A stretch of 64,000 nucleotides of DNA from contig OX328132.1 of assembly GCA_946811695.1 (NCBI GenBank), positions 129,552,208 through 129,616,207 on the forward strand, given 5' to 3'. Source of the stretch: Gonocerus acuteangulatus. Taxonomy: Eukaryota; Arthropoda; Insecta; Hemiptera; Coreidae. The translations under genes and the position numbers were made by a program. Position 1 is the stretch's first letter, and every line of letters starts with the position of its first letter. Of the stretch, positions 11,293 through 22,504 are shown one piece after another. A model generated the notes under the pieces. That model saw only the letters and a program-made list of their open reading frames with translations. It was not told the origin of the DNA and searched no databases.

Positions 11293-11384
11293 GGGGGGGG
11301 CAATGGGGCTGTGAACAGAAGATGAGGAGCACGGCTGAGAAGAACAGTCAGCCCTAACGTGACGCAGAGCTAAGAGTGCCCTCT

Positions 11385-11625
11385 CACCTTCTCAGGAGAG
11401 GACTGGGAAGACCCGAACGAGTTTTTTGAAAGCCTGGAAGAACTCTCCGGAGGCTCCATTGCACCAGTTCATCTGGGCAAGGAAACGTCTACGAGGAGAA
11501 GCACTCCGCGCCGCTGGAAGGTGCCGCAGTCGAACATACGCAGATCGTCGAAAGGCAGACCTAGTGGAGCGGTTCGACGACATAAAGCACCGCATACGGA
11601 TCTTGAAAAATGTCAGGAGAACAAT
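11385..11625 (+). pseudogene. Gag-like fragment, frameshifted
   Basis: The first frame holds EDWEDPNEFFESLEE. The second, from about 11426, holds HQFIWARKRLRGEALRAAGR then KADLVERFDDIKHRI. Together they resemble the capsid start of gypsy-type Gag (a short acidic lead, then an arginine-rich helix pair). The frame change and abrupt transition into the minisatellite near 11620 show it is broken. Confidence 0.45.
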
Positions 11626-12215
11626 CCATGTGTCCTCCCTGTACTGTTTATCATCCATGTGCCCTCTCTCTACTGCTCATCATCCATGCGTCCTCCATCT
11701 ACAGCTCATCATTCATGCGTCCTCCATCTACTGCTCATCATTCATGTGTCCTCCCTGTACTGCACATCATCCATGTGTCCTCTCTCTATTGCTCGTCATC
11801 CATGTGACCTCCATCTACTGCTCATCATCCATGTGTCCTCTCTCCACTGCTCGTCATCCATGTGTCCTCCATCTTCTGCTCGTCATCCATGCGTCCTCCA
11901 TCTACTGCTCATCATCCATGTGTCCTCTCTCCACTGCTAGTCATCCATGTGTCCTCTCTCCACTGCTCGTCATCCATGTGTCCTTCATCTACTGCTCATC
12001 ATCCATGCGTCCTCCATCTACTGCTCATCATTCATGTGTCCTCTCTCTACTGCTCATCATCCATGCGTCCTCCATCTACAGCTCATCATTCATGTGTCCT
12101 CCCTCTACTGCTCATCATCCATGAGTCCTCTCTCTACTGCTCATCATCCATGTGTCCTCTCTCTACTGTTCGTCATCCATGCGTCCTCCATCTACTGCTC
12201 ATCATCCATCTTGCG
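11626..12215 (+). repeat. 29-bp minisatellite
   Basis: Units start tcatccatg at 11651, 11680 and 11709, a 29-bp period, with ctctctctactgc or ctccatctactgc in the second half. Because 29 is not divisible by three, all three plus frames stay open as 29-residue repeats, which explains the long frames here. One isolated unit (tcatcatccatgcgtcctcc) also occurs at 10952-10971, on the other side of the gypsy remnant. Confidence 0.95.
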
Positions 12216-12990
12216 ACATTACTATCCAAGAAAATGCGATGTGTGTTTGAGTATTTGCATACATTTTACGACGTTCATATTAATGTAAAATACCTAGCAC
12301 AATATTTTTGTTTAATAATTCAGAGACACTTGATCTCTAAAATTGAAAAAAAAAAAAAAAACCGAAAATAAAACAAGTTATTCCATACGAAAACCCATGT
12401 TAGTATATTGCACTCACGTAGGAGGATCACAAAAGGTTTACCACTATAAAAAGAAAATCCAATCCAAACATCACTTCAATCAAAAACACAATTACTGATG
12501 GCCCTTCATACCGCTCCAATTTCCCTCTCAAAATCACCTAGATATATCGGAGATGCATGAGTTAGCTCTATGAGGATATAGGAGAATCACTCCCTAACTA
12601 CCGCCATACCATTCCAAATCAGATCGTTCAATCTCCCACTCTTTCCTCAAATAATTGGAAAGCCTGGTGTCGTAATTATCTGCGTTTAATACAATTCGAA
12701 TAAAAACAACGTTAATTAATAGTGGACAGAAAGGCTCGGGAGGAGAAATTGGATTTCATTCATTAACTCTCCAACGGGGCTGGAAAAGTAGCTAACAAAA
12801 CAGAAGTCCGACTTATGCATAGATTACACCCGATATTGCCTACATTATGCATACATTACACCCAATATTGCCTCATTAGAAATTTGGATCCGAAATTAAC
12901 CCGCCTCCATATGGACCGATTTTTCTGGTAACGTTTGCTTTGAGAATACTATATACTAAGATTCCTGCCAAAAAAAGTACACTGACATCT
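12216..12990. other. No gene seen
   Basis: Unique A/T-rich sequence with an A-run near 12345-12361. A local duplication of ttatgcatagattacaccc-like sequence is present at 12815-12870. No coding or RNA signal. Confidence 0.5.
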
Positions 12991-12994
12991 ATTC

Positions 12995-13134
12995 GTGCCT
13001 ACACCTATGGCGCAGCTGGGAATTTTCTCAACGGGCCCTGCCAAGAGAATCCTTTCTGCAGGTGGGACTCAAACCCTCATCTCCCCCATGAGGATTCAAG
13101 GCGTTAGCCACTAGACCACGGGGAGGCCCTCCTA
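12995..13134 (-). mobile_element. tRNA-derived SINE
   Basis: On the minus strand the head reads cctccccgtggtctagtggc (A box) and gggtttgagtccc (B box), at tRNA-like spacing. A body follows that includes gaaaattcccagctgcgcc. The sequence cannot close a tRNA acceptor stem, so it is a retroposon head and not a tRNA gene. A related copy is at 35935-36090. Confidence 0.65.
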
Positions 13135-13249
13135 ATACTGTCACCGTGTTTATAGACACGCAAAGACATTGTATATACATTTTAACGGGGGTAAAGTAGG
13201 TAAAATCGATGAAGGCATTAAGAAATTTTTTTAAAATTCCTTCATGAGA

Positions 13250-13905
13250 ACACCCTCTATGGAATATCCTCCAATTCCTCTATAAAGTGCTAATGTTCTC
13301 GAGGGAAGAAACCTTAGGCAGAGTAAGCAGTGGATATCCTCCGATTTCTCCATAAAGTAGTAATATTCTCGAGGGAAGAAACCTTAGGCAGAATAAGCAG
13401 TGGATATCCTCCGATTTCTCCATAAAGTAGTAATATTCTCGAGGGAAGAAACCTTAGGCAGAATAAGTAGTGAATATCCTCCGATCTCTCCGTAAAGTAG
13501 TAATATTCTCGAGGGAAGAAAGCTTAGGCAGAATAAGCAGTGAATATCTTCCAATTCCTCCATAAAGTAGTAATATTCTCGAGGGAAGAAAGCTTAGGCA
13601 GAATAAGCAGTGAATATCCTCCGATCTCTCGGTAAAGTAGTAATATTCTCGAGGGAAGAAAGCTTAGGCAGAATAAGCAGTGAATATCTTCCAATTCCTC
13701 CATAAAGTAGTAATATTCTCGAGGGAAGAAAGCTTAGGCAGAATAAGCAGTGAATATCTTCCAATTCCTCCATAAAGTAGTAATATTCTCGAGGGAAGAA
13801 ACCTTCGGCAGAATAAGCAGTGAATATCTTCCAATTCCTCCATAAAGTAGTAATATTCTCGAGGGAAGAAACCTTCGGCAGAATAAGCAGTGAATTTCCT
13901 CCAAT
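13250..13905 (+). repeat. 70-bp minisatellite, array 1
   Basis: Starts of ctcgagggaagaaa at 13298, 13368, 13438 and 13508 define a 70-bp period; about nine copies. Unit variants differ at cctta/gctta/ccttc and at the ccgatctctcc versus ccaattcctcc segment. The array reappears at 15957-16460. Confidence 0.95.
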
Positions 13906-14375
13906 TTAGAATAATCTTTGAGCAGGAAATTGTTAAGGCTTCTAACGAGAAAGAGAATTAATTAAGTTATATAAATGAATAAGAATGTTTTATAGATCTA
14001 CAAGGCTAAAAAAAAGAGAAGAATAATTTAAAGCCGAGGTCATCACATGGATTTTATATACATTTATATATTTCTTGTTAAGTGGGCGCCTGCGAAGATA
14101 ATATAAGATATTTGTAGATAATGGAGATTGGAGATAAGTGGTACAAGAGGTTCAATTAGCTCCTTCAACTTTACAACTTCTCTGCAACTTGAAAACTGCT
14201 CTATTTATATTTAACAAGGTTAATTAAATGCTTTAAGTACTTGGGAACAATCCACCGATCTATTTAAGGTATTTATACACTTATAATCTCGGTAAATAAG
14301 TCTCAAGATTTATTAGACAATTATTCATTTCAATGTCAATAGCGTTTATTTTATACTTTTCTAAGGTTTACTTGT
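13891..14375 (+). repeat. Spacer of the 2,562-bp duplication, copy 1
   Basis: This non-repetitive spacer, from tgaatttcctccaattt onward, is repeated almost identically at 16453-16930. I find only rare differences, for example tatacattt versus tatatattt. No gene is evident. Confidence 0.9.
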
Positions 14376-15957
14376 CTTGCTTACACGCCTGCACGTCCAA
14401 TCCATAGGAAGTTACTTGTCTCTTGCTTACACGCCTACGCGTCCAATCCGTAGGAAGTTACTTGTCTCTTGCTTACACGCCTACACGTCCAATCCGTAGG
14501 AAGTTACTTGTCTCTTGCTTACACGCCTGCACGTCCAATCCGTAGGAAGTTACTTGTCTCTTGCTTACACGCCTACGCGTCCAATCCGCAGGAAGTTACT
14601 TGTCTCTTGCTTACACGCCTAGGCGTCCGCCAATCCGTAGGAAGTTACTTGTCTCTTGCTTACACGCCTACGCGTCCGCCAATCCGTAGGCAGTTACTTG
14701 TCTCTTGCTTACACGCCTACGCGTCCGCCAATCCGTAGGAAGTTACTTGTCTCTTGCTTACACGCCTACGCGTCCAATCCGTAGGCAGTTACTTGTCTCT
14801 TGCTTACACCCCTACGCGTCTGCCTAACCGTAGGCAGTTACTTGTCTCATGGTTACACGCCTACGCGTCCGCCAATCCGTAGGCAGATTCTTGTCTCTTG
14901 CTTACACGCCTACACGTCCGCCAATCCGTAGGAAGTTACTTGTCTCTTGCTTACACGCCTGCGCGTCCGCCAATCCGTAGGAAGTTACTTGTCTCTTGCT
15001 TACACGCCTACGCGTCCACCAATCCGTAGGAAGTTACTTGTCTCTTGCTTACACGCCTGCGCGTCCGCCAATCCGTAGGAAGTTACTTGTGTCTTGCTTA
15101 CACGCCTACGCGTCCGCCAATCCGTAGGAAGTTACTTGTCTCTTGCTTACACGCCTACGCGTCCGCCAATCCGTAGGAAGTTACTTGTCTCTTGCTTACA
15201 CGCCTACGCGTCCAATCCGTAGGCAGTTACTTGTCTCTTGCATACACGCCTACGCGTCTGCCTAACCGTAGGCAGTTACTTGTCTCTTGGTTACACGCCT
15301 ACGCGTCCGCCAATCCGTAGGCAGATTCTTGTCTCTTGCTTACACGCCTACACGTCCGCCAATCCGTAGGAAGTTACTTGTCTCTTGCTTACACGCCTGC
15401 GCGTCCGCCAATCCGTAGGAAGTTACTTGTCTCTTGCTTACACGCCTACGCGTCCGCCAATCCGTAGGCAGTTACTTGTCTCTTGCTTACACGCCTACGC
15501 GTCCGCCAATCCGTAGGAAGTTACTTGTCTCTTGCTTACACGCCTACGCGTCCAATCCGTAGGCAGTTACTTGTCTCTTGCTTACACGCCTACGCGTCTG
15601 CCTAACCGTAGGCAGTTACTTGTCTCTTGCTTACACGCCTACGCATCCGCCAATCCGTAGGAAGTTACTTGTCTCTTGCTTACACGCCTTCGCGTCCAAT
15701 CCGTAGGAAGTTACTTGTCTCTTGCTTACACGCCTACGCGTCCGCCAATCCGTAGGCAGTTACTTGTCTCTTGCTTACACGCCTACGCGTCCGCCAATCC
15801 ATAGGAAGTTACTTGTCTCTTGCTTACACGCCTACGTGTCCAATCCGTAGGAAGTTACTTGTCTCTTGCTTACACGCCTACGCGTCCGCCAATCCGTAAG
15901 CAGTTACTTGTCTCTTGCTTACACGCCTACGCGTCCGCCAATCCATAGGAAGTTACT
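14376..15957 (+). repeat. 46/49-bp minisatellite, array 1
   Basis: The unit cttgtctcttgcttacacgc with ctacgcgtccgccaatccgt and aggaagtta is 49 bp; a variant lacking gcc is 46 bp. Starts at 14461 and 14507 show the 46-bp form. Variants recur in ordered groups, indicating higher-order amplification. Confidence 0.95.
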
Positions 15958-16460
15958 TGCAGTGAGTATCTTCCAATTCCTCCATAAAGTAGTAATATTC
16001 TCGAGGGAAGAAAGCTTAGGCAGAATAAGCAGTGAATATCCTCCGATCTCTCCATAAAGTAGTAATATTCTCGAGGGAAGAAAGCTTAGGCAGAATAAGC
16101 AGTGAATATCTTCCAATTCCTCCATAAAGTAGTAATATTCTCGAGGGAAGAAAGCTTAGGCAGAATAAGCAGTGAATATCCTCCGATCTCTCCATAAAGT
16201 AGTAATATTCTCGAGGGAAGAAAGCTTAGGCAGAATAAGCAGTGAATATCTTCCAATTCCTCCATAAAGTAGTAATATTCTCGAGGGAAGAAAGCTTAGG
16301 CAGAATAAGCAGTGAATATCTTCCAATTCCTCCATAAAGTAGTAATATTCTCGAGGGAAGAAACCTTCGGCAGAATAAGCAGTGAATATCTTCCAATTCC
16401 TCCATAAAGTAGTAATATTCTCGAGGGAAGAAACCTTCGGCAGAATAAGCAGTGAATTTC
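15957..16460 (+). repeat. 70-bp minisatellite, array 2
   Basis: The same 70-bp unit as 13250-13905, about seven copies. It joins the 46/49-bp array at gttacttgcagtgagtatc, a junction absent from array 1's left edge. This junction is the duplication breakpoint. Confidence 0.95.
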
Positions 16461-16930
16461 CTCCAATTTAGAATAATCTTTGAGCAGGAAATTGTTAAGG
16501 CTTCTAACGAGAAAGAGAATTAATTAAGTTATATAAATGAATAAGAATGTTTTATAGATCTACAAGGCTAAAAAAAAGAGAAGAATAATTTAAAGCCGAG
16601 GTCATCACATGGATTTTATATATATTTATATATTTCTTGTTAAGTGGGCGCCTGCGAAGATAATATAAGATATTTGTAGATAATGGAGATTGGAGATAAG
16701 TGGTACAAGAGGTTCAATTAGCTCCTTCAACTTTACAACTTCTCTGCAACTTGAAAACTGCTCTATTTATATTTAACAAGGTTAATTAAATGCTTTAAGT
16801 ACTTGGGAACAATCCACCGATCTATTTAAGGTATTTATACACTTATAATCTCGGTAAATAAGTCTCAAGATTTATTAGACAATTATTCATTTCAATGTCA
16901 ATAGCGTTTATTTTATACTTTTCTAAGGTT
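16453..16930 (+). repeat. Spacer of the 2,562-bp duplication, copy 2
   Basis: Near-identical repeat of 13891-14375, offset by 2,562 bp, including the A-run and ttaattaagtta. Confidence 0.9.
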
Positions 16931-18530
16931 TACTTGTCTCTTGCTTACACGCCTACACGTCCAATCCATAGGAAGTTACTTGTCTCTTGCTTACACGCCT
17001 ACACGTCCAATCCGTAGGAAGTTACTTGTCTCTTGCTTACACGCCTGCACGTCCAATCCGTAGGAAGTTACTTGTCTCTTGCTTACACGCCTACGCGTCC
17101 AATCCGCAGGAAGTTACTTGTCTCTTGCTTACACGCCTAGGCGTCCGCCAATCCGTAGGAAGTTACTTGTCTCTTGCTTACACGCCTACGCGTCCAATCC
17201 GTAGGCAGTTACTTGTCTCTTGCTTACACGCCTACGCGTCTGCCTAACCGTAGGCAGTTACTTGTCTCTTGGTTACACGCCTACGCGTCCGCCAATCCGT
17301 AGGCAGATTCTTGTCTCTTGCTTACACGCCTACACGTCCGCCAATCCGTAGGAAGTTACTTGTCTCTTGCTTACACGCCTGCGCGTCCGCCAATCCGTAG
17401 GAAGTTACTTGTCTCTTGCTTACACGCCTACGCGTCCGCCAATCCGTAGGAAGTTACTTGTCTCTTGCTTACACGCCTGCGCGTCCGCCAATCCGTAGGA
17501 AGTTACTTGTCTCTTGCTTACACGCCTCCGCGTCCGCCAATCCGTAGGAAGTTACTTGTCTCTTGCTTACACGCCTACGCGTCCGCCAATCCGTAGGCAG
17601 TTACTTGTCTCTTGCTTACACGCCTACGCGTCCGCCAATCCGTAGGAAGTTACTTGTCTCTTGCTTACACGCCTACGCGTCCAATCCGTAGGCAGTTACA
17701 TGTCTCTTGCTTACACGCCTACGCGTCTGCCTAACCGTAGGCAGTTACTTGTCTCTTGGTTACACGCCTACGCGTCCGCCAATCCGTAGGCAGATTCTTG
17801 TCTCTTGCTTACACGCCTACACGTCCGCCAATCCGTAGGAAGTTACTTGTCTCTTGCTTACACGCCTGCGCGTCCGCCAATCCGTAGGAAGTTACTTGTC
17901 TCCTGCTTACACGCCTACGCGTCCGCCAATCCGTAGGCAGTTACTTGTCTCTTGCTTACACGCCTACGCGTCCGCCAATCCGTAGGAAGTTACTTGTCTC
18001 TTGCTTACACGCCTACGCGTCCAATCCGTAGGCAGTTACTTGTCTCTTGCTTACACGCCTACGCGTCTGCCTAACCGTAGGCAGTTACCTGTCTCTTGCT
18101 TACACGCCTACGCATCCGCCAATCCGTAGGAAGTTACTTGTCTCTTGCTTACACGCCTTCGCGTCCAATCCGTAGGAAGTTACTTGTCTCTTGCTTACAC
18201 GCCTACGCGTCCGCCAATCCGTAGATAGTTACTTGTCTCTTGCTTACACGCCTACGCGTCCGCCAATCCGTAGGAAGTTACTTGTCTCTTCCTTACACGC
18301 CTACGCGTCCAATCCGTAGGAAGTTACTTGTCTCTTGCTTACACGCCTACGCGTCTGCCTAACCGTAGGCAGTTACTTGTCTCTTGGTTACACGCCTACG
18401 CGTCCGCCAATCCGTAGGAAGTTACTTGTCTCTTTCTTACACGCCTACGCGTCCAATCCGCAGGAAGTTACTTGTCTCTTGCTTACACGCCTACGCGTCC
18501 GCCAATCCGTAGGAAGTTACTTGTCTCTTA
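16931..18530 (+). repeat. 46/49-bp minisatellite, array 2
   Basis: Second copy of the 46/49-bp array. Its variant order resembles array 1 but includes private changes such as tagatagtt and tctcctgc. The last units at 18520-18665 are diverged and fade into unique sequence. Confidence 0.95.
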
Positions 18531-18665
18531 CGCATAGGTTTAAGCTTCAACAATTACTTAGGAAGTTACTTTTCTCTTACACTTACGTTTAAGCGTCAGC
18601 CAATAAGTAGGAAGTCAGTTTTCTCTTACTTGTACGTTTACGCGTAGGCCAATCCTTAGAAAGGT

Positions 18666-19095
18666 GCACTTCTCTTAATGGCGGAGACGACTGACGATTA
18701 TTAGTTAAAAATTTGTTCGGCCTAACATCCAATTATGCTTAGAAATGTCATTGTATTTTCGAAATCCAGCGATTAAAAATTGATTAATCGTAATTGCGAA
18801 ATCAGTTTTTAATTGTATCTACAAGTAAATTATAAAATTAACTTTGAAGTTTTAAAAAACCGTAACAATAAAAAAAAAAGGAAAAGAAATTAGCACTAGA
18901 TTTGTCTTTTCTTTTCAATTATTTTACACATCCGGTTCAATTTCTTCTTAGAATACGGTACAGGATGGCTCCCTTCCTGTACCGGTGACAGACAGGATTT
19001 TTTAAGTGCAGATTTGTTATGTTTGATATATGAAAATGTATATATATGGTCAATAGCACCAAGGTACCCATAATTAATTATTTAAAGGCTGGGTA
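18666..19095. other. No gene seen
   Basis: A/T-rich unique sequence with an A-run near 18870. No motif recognised. Confidence 0.5.
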
Positions 19096-19149
19096 GGCCT
19101 AGGGACGGTCAGGGAAGCCGAATCCAACCCATGATCGAAGACAGTATAA

Positions 19150-19242
19150 GATAAAAATCTTTAGTACTTGCTCGGGATTTGAACTCAGGTCCTCCAGCAT
19201 ATTAGTCCATTGCTCTACCACTGAGCTAATCTCGCCCCATTT

Positions 19243-19245
<3 letters not shown>
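19150..19245 (-). mobile_element. tRNA-like sequence (SINE head or tRNA pseudogene)
   Basis: The minus strand reads ggggcgagattagctcagtg and gtagagc (A box), then gagttcaaatccc (B box). The T stem and acceptor stem cannot pair, so a functional tRNA is unlikely. Confidence 0.55.
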
Positions 19246-19340
<95 letters not shown>

Positions 19341-19345
19341 AGATA
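19246..19345. repeat. (TA)n and (GA)n microsatellites
   Basis: A TA tract of about 56 bp is followed by an AG-rich tract with agagaga repeats. They adjoin the tRNA-like sequence and produce spurious tyrosine/isoleucine-rich frames. Confidence 0.95.
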
Positions 19346-19609
19346 TTTATGCTTTTGATATGCTGTCTATCGTAGCGACCCGATATTGGCGAGGCTGTGC
19401 AGAAGTGAATTTCAACCCCGACTGATGTGTGGTTAGGTGTCCGGGTCACGTGAATTTCATCAGCTCCTGAACCGCCTTTGAAGTTTCACAGCGCCCAGCC
19501 TCCGTTGTTTTACTAAAAATGACCTAACTTTCTCACGACAGAGCTGTGAGGTTGAAGGAAAGGCTAAATTCTCCTGTCAACTCTCCGAAATAAGGTTAAC
19601 TCTATTCAC

Positions 19610-19974
19610 CTCCACACCTTATGTTACCTTTGGATATGAGCAGAGCCGTGCAATAGCGAGTAGTATATGCTCCACACCTTATGTTACATTTGGATATGAG
19701 CAGAGCCGTGCAATAGCGAGTAGTATATGCTCCACACCTTATGTTACCTTTGGATATGGGCAGAGCCGTGCAATAGCGAGTAGTATATGCTCCACACCTT
19801 ATGTTACCTTTGGATATGAGCAGAGCCGTGCAATAGCGAGTAGTATATGCTCCACACCTTATGTTACCTTTGGATATGGGCAGAGCCGTGCAATAGCGAG
19901 TAGTATATGCTCCACACCTTATGTTACCTTTGGATATGAGCAGAGCCGTGCAATAGCGAGTAGTATATGCTCCA
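19610..19974 (+). repeat. 60-bp minisatellite (6 copies)
   Basis: Units ctccacaccttatgttac, tttggatatgagcagagccg and tgcaatagcgagtagtatatg repeat exactly every 60 bp. Copies differ only at gag/ggg and acctt/acatt. Confidence 0.97.
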
Positions 19975-20214
19975 AAACATCAAACTAAAAGAAATAATTT
20001 TGCTTCTTTCCATCATTTAAAATATCATTGGCAACTTTTTTTTTAACCTTTTCAAAAATAAAATCACACAAAATGTACTACTTCTCATTAAAGGACCTTG
20101 CTTGTTTTTTTCTTTTTTTATGGGCTTAAATGCTTCCTTAACATGTCAAACATGATATCCAAGAATGTTTATGTGCCGGAACAATTTTTAAATGTGCCAA
20201 AAATTCTATGTTTA

Positions 20215-20430
20215 CATTGAAGTCCCGATACATTTAAAAATTAAAAACCATTACAAAAAAAAAGATAGTTAACTTTTCAGTACATTAAACTTTATAATGG
20301 ATTATCTCAAAAATATGTTTTCCAAATCGTTAGGCTAGCACCTTCAATTTTTAAATTTCCAACTTTTAACGGCAGATTCCTGATGATATATATTCTAGTT
20401 AAGTAAGTAGGGATTATTTACAAGTCGCTC
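20215..20430 (+). repeat. Family E repeat, third copy
   Basis: Shares ctcaaaa-atatgttttccaaa, the aacttttaacggcagattcct region and tgatgatat...ctagttaagtaagtagg with the two copies flanking the 18-bp array at 60-62 kb. It carries a single gaagtcccgat at 20219-20229, the core of the 18-bp unit. Confidence 0.6.
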
Positions 20431-20431
20431 T

Positions 20432-20432
20432 T

Positions 20433-20493
<61 letters not shown>
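20432..20493. repeat. 62-bp poly(T)
   Basis: Uninterrupted T run. It could be the poly(A) tail of a minus-strand retroposon or an expanded homopolymer; no target duplication is obvious. Length may be unreliable in assembly. Confidence 0.9.
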
Positions 20494-20497
<4 letters not shown>

Positions 20498-20644
20498 CTA
20501 TTTGAATGTAAAATGACTATTTTTGTAAAACAAGGTAAGAAAATGAGGAACACTGTTATAGTGTTTCCAAGAAGGAACGTTGGAAAGAGGATGGGAGTAA
20601 TTTCCGCTTAGGATACAATCAGTTTCCTATTGTGGTGCTTAAAA

Positions 20645-20735
20645 TCTCAGATCAAGTCCTACCAACAACCGCTACTATTCTTTTACTAATTGCACTAGGG
20701 ATATGCACGGAAACGCGCTAAGATGACTCTCCCTT
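20645..20735 (+). mobile_element. Family A right end fragment
   Basis: The sequence ctactattcttttactaatt, gcactagggat and acgcgctaagatga matches the right arm of the complete copy at 45068-45165. The terminal gtcggac is missing. Confidence 0.6.
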
Positions 20736-20946
20736 ATACTACGTTCTCTTATCCGTCGCTCTAATCCGGCAGTCTCCTAGAGGAATGAGTGACGGATCTC
20801 GGAACTCGCCGGAGCTAGACCGGCCAGAAGGTTTCTAGAAAATCTTCCCTTCCTATCTAACTAAACTTTAGTGTTAGTTTCGTGTTATATCATTGAATGG
20901 AAGAAAAGAAAGGTATATGTTTCGTTTTGGAGTCTGGAACTTGTGT

Positions 20947-21080
20947 TTGTACTAGGGCACCGCTGCAGCGGTGGCTGGAAGGCCTCATGTACCCCAGTAC
21001 TAGGGCACCGCTGGCTGGAAGGCCTCATGTACACCAGTACTAGGGCACCGCTGGCTGGAAGGCCTCATGTACACCAGCAA
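20947..21080 (+). repeat. 41-47-bp tandem repeat (3 copies)
   Basis: Three units of gtactagggcaccgctgg and ctggaaggcctcatgtac. The first has an extra cagcgg duplication. Confidence 0.9.
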
Positions 21081-21605
21081 GGATTTACATATTTTGAATT
21101 TATTTTTTAATTCGGTACCTAACTTTTACTTAAATATGCAATATTAAAAATGGTACTTATTATAAGAAGGGTTTCAAATACATAAGTGACCACTAAGTAA
21201 CTAAATCTTGTAATCGGATTGTAGGCCGGTCCCGACGACGCTGGCTTAGGGAGAGTCTACTCTATATAGCATCCTATCTATGTAGTAGCGAGGATACCTG
21301 AAGATTTGAAGACATTTTGCAAAACTTCTCGCATGAACCTACTTTCGGAAGTGCTAAAAAGGGGACATGTTACTATTTAAGTTTAAATGTGTTTATAAGT
21401 TTGTCTAAATTGATCACATAAATTACAATAAAAGTTGAAATAATTGCACAGACAGACAAAAGAAGAAAATGTTCTGGCCCAGAGGAGAGATGTTTACTTG
21501 TTTCTGGGGTCGGTGAATCTGAATCTGGGATCAGAAACCCCCAGCACTTCTTTGTGGCCTCAATGAACTCGATTTTTTCATTTGGAGCCACGTTACGGCC
21601 CGTTG
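21081..21605. other. No recognisable gene
   Basis: A 72-codon minus-strand frame at 21373-21591 has a hydrophobic stretch (LLLSVCAIISTFIVIYVINL) that could span a membrane. No homology is recognised and no splice or start context supports it. Confidence 0.3.
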
Positions 21606-21609
21606 AATA

Positions 21610-22210
21610 GACTCAATGTGTGATACCAAGTGCTATCCAAGGCAAAGAGTAACCGGCTGATGTGTGTTAACTATAGAGGTTACCTTGCTCGTGTGTGATA
21701 CCAAGTGCAATCTAAGGAAAAGAGTAACCGGCTGATGTGCAGCTACTATAGAGATTACCTTGCTGGTGTGTGATATTAAGTGCTATCCAAGACAAAGAGT
21801 AACCGGCTGATGTGCAGCAACTATAGAGGTTACCTTGCTGGTGTGTGATATTAAGTGCTATCCAAGACAAAGAGTAACCGGCTAATGTGCGGCAACTATA
21901 GAGGTGACCTTGCTCGTGTGTGATACCAAGTGCTATCCAAGGTAAAGAGTGACCGGCTGATGTGCAGCAACTATAGAGGTTACCTTGCTGGTGTGTGATA
22001 CCAAGTGCAATCTAAGGCAAAGAGTGACCGGCTGATGTGCAGCAACTATAGAGGTTACCTTGCCGGTGTGTGATATTAAGTGCTATCCAAGACAAAGAGT
22101 AACCGGCTAATGTGCGGCAACTATAGAGGTGACCTTGCTCGTGTGTGATACCAAGTGCTATCCAAAGCAAAGAGTGACCGGCTGATGTGTGTTAACTATA
22201 GAGGTTACCG
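21610..22210 (+). repeat. 75-bp satellite, left block
   Basis: The unit gtgtgtgataccaagtgcta, tccaaggcaaagagtaaccg, gctgatgtgtgttaactata and gaggttaccttgctc starts at 21691 and 21766. Gag/gat, gtgt/gcag/gcgg variants form groups. The array is interrupted by the foldback at 22248. Confidence 0.95.
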
Positions 22211-22247
22211 TGAAGAATGAAGATGGAGATAGTTAGCAGTTGCAGAG

Positions 22248-22504
22248 ATACGAAGACAAGGTATAGTTGGGATTCGGCTAGGAGAAAAACGTCAGACTTT
22301 CAGGAAACAATCTGTATTTGGACGTTTATACATTCCACCATGGTTACCTAAGTTCTCCTCAAGGTCTTCCTCCCTCCCCCCTAGGCATTCTCTAGTGCTG
22401 AAGAAGGCTGCCAATGTGCAGCCGAAACGTCCAAATACAGATTGTTTCCTGAAAGTCTGACGTTTTTCTCCTAGCCGAATCCCAACTATACCTTGTCTTC
22501 GTAT
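22248..22504. mobile_element. Foldback element, perfect 80-bp arms
   Basis: Arms 22248-22327 and 22425-22504 are exact reverse complements around a 97-base spacer. The element lies inside the 75-bp satellite. Its left approach (gatagttagcagttgcagag) resembles the tandem repeat at 51.6-51.85 kb, where ggttgggattcagctaagag also echoes the arm. Confidence 0.85.

Larger units (their letters stand above)
10976..11625 (+). mobile_element. Ty3/gypsy-type LTR retrotransposon remnant
   Basis: The sequence tggcgcccaacgg at 11279 matches the primer-binding site used by elements primed with tRNA-Lys. Upstream sequence (10976-11276) is C-rich and would be the 5' LTR/leader. Downstream, at about 11385-11450, a frame reads SGEDWEDPNEFFESLEELS, similar to the start of gypsy-type Gag. 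A shifted frame then continues with WARKRLRGEALRAAG. No protease, RT or integrase follows; the 29-bp array begins instead. GC content is clearly above that of the flanks. Class is well supported, boundaries are not. Confidence 0.6.

Noticed and set aside
13081..13134. tRNA gene on the minus strand
   Set aside because: The tRNA-like head is followed by a shared SINE body found again at 35.9 kb, and no acceptor stem closes.
19150..19245. tRNA gene on the minus strand
   Set aside because: A and B boxes are present, but the acceptor and T stems do not pair; a SINE head or pseudogene fits better.
20432..20493. Poly(A) tail of a processed pseudogene on the minus strand
   Set aside because: No gene-like sequence lies on the expected side and no target duplication is visible; a homopolymer expansion is equally likely.
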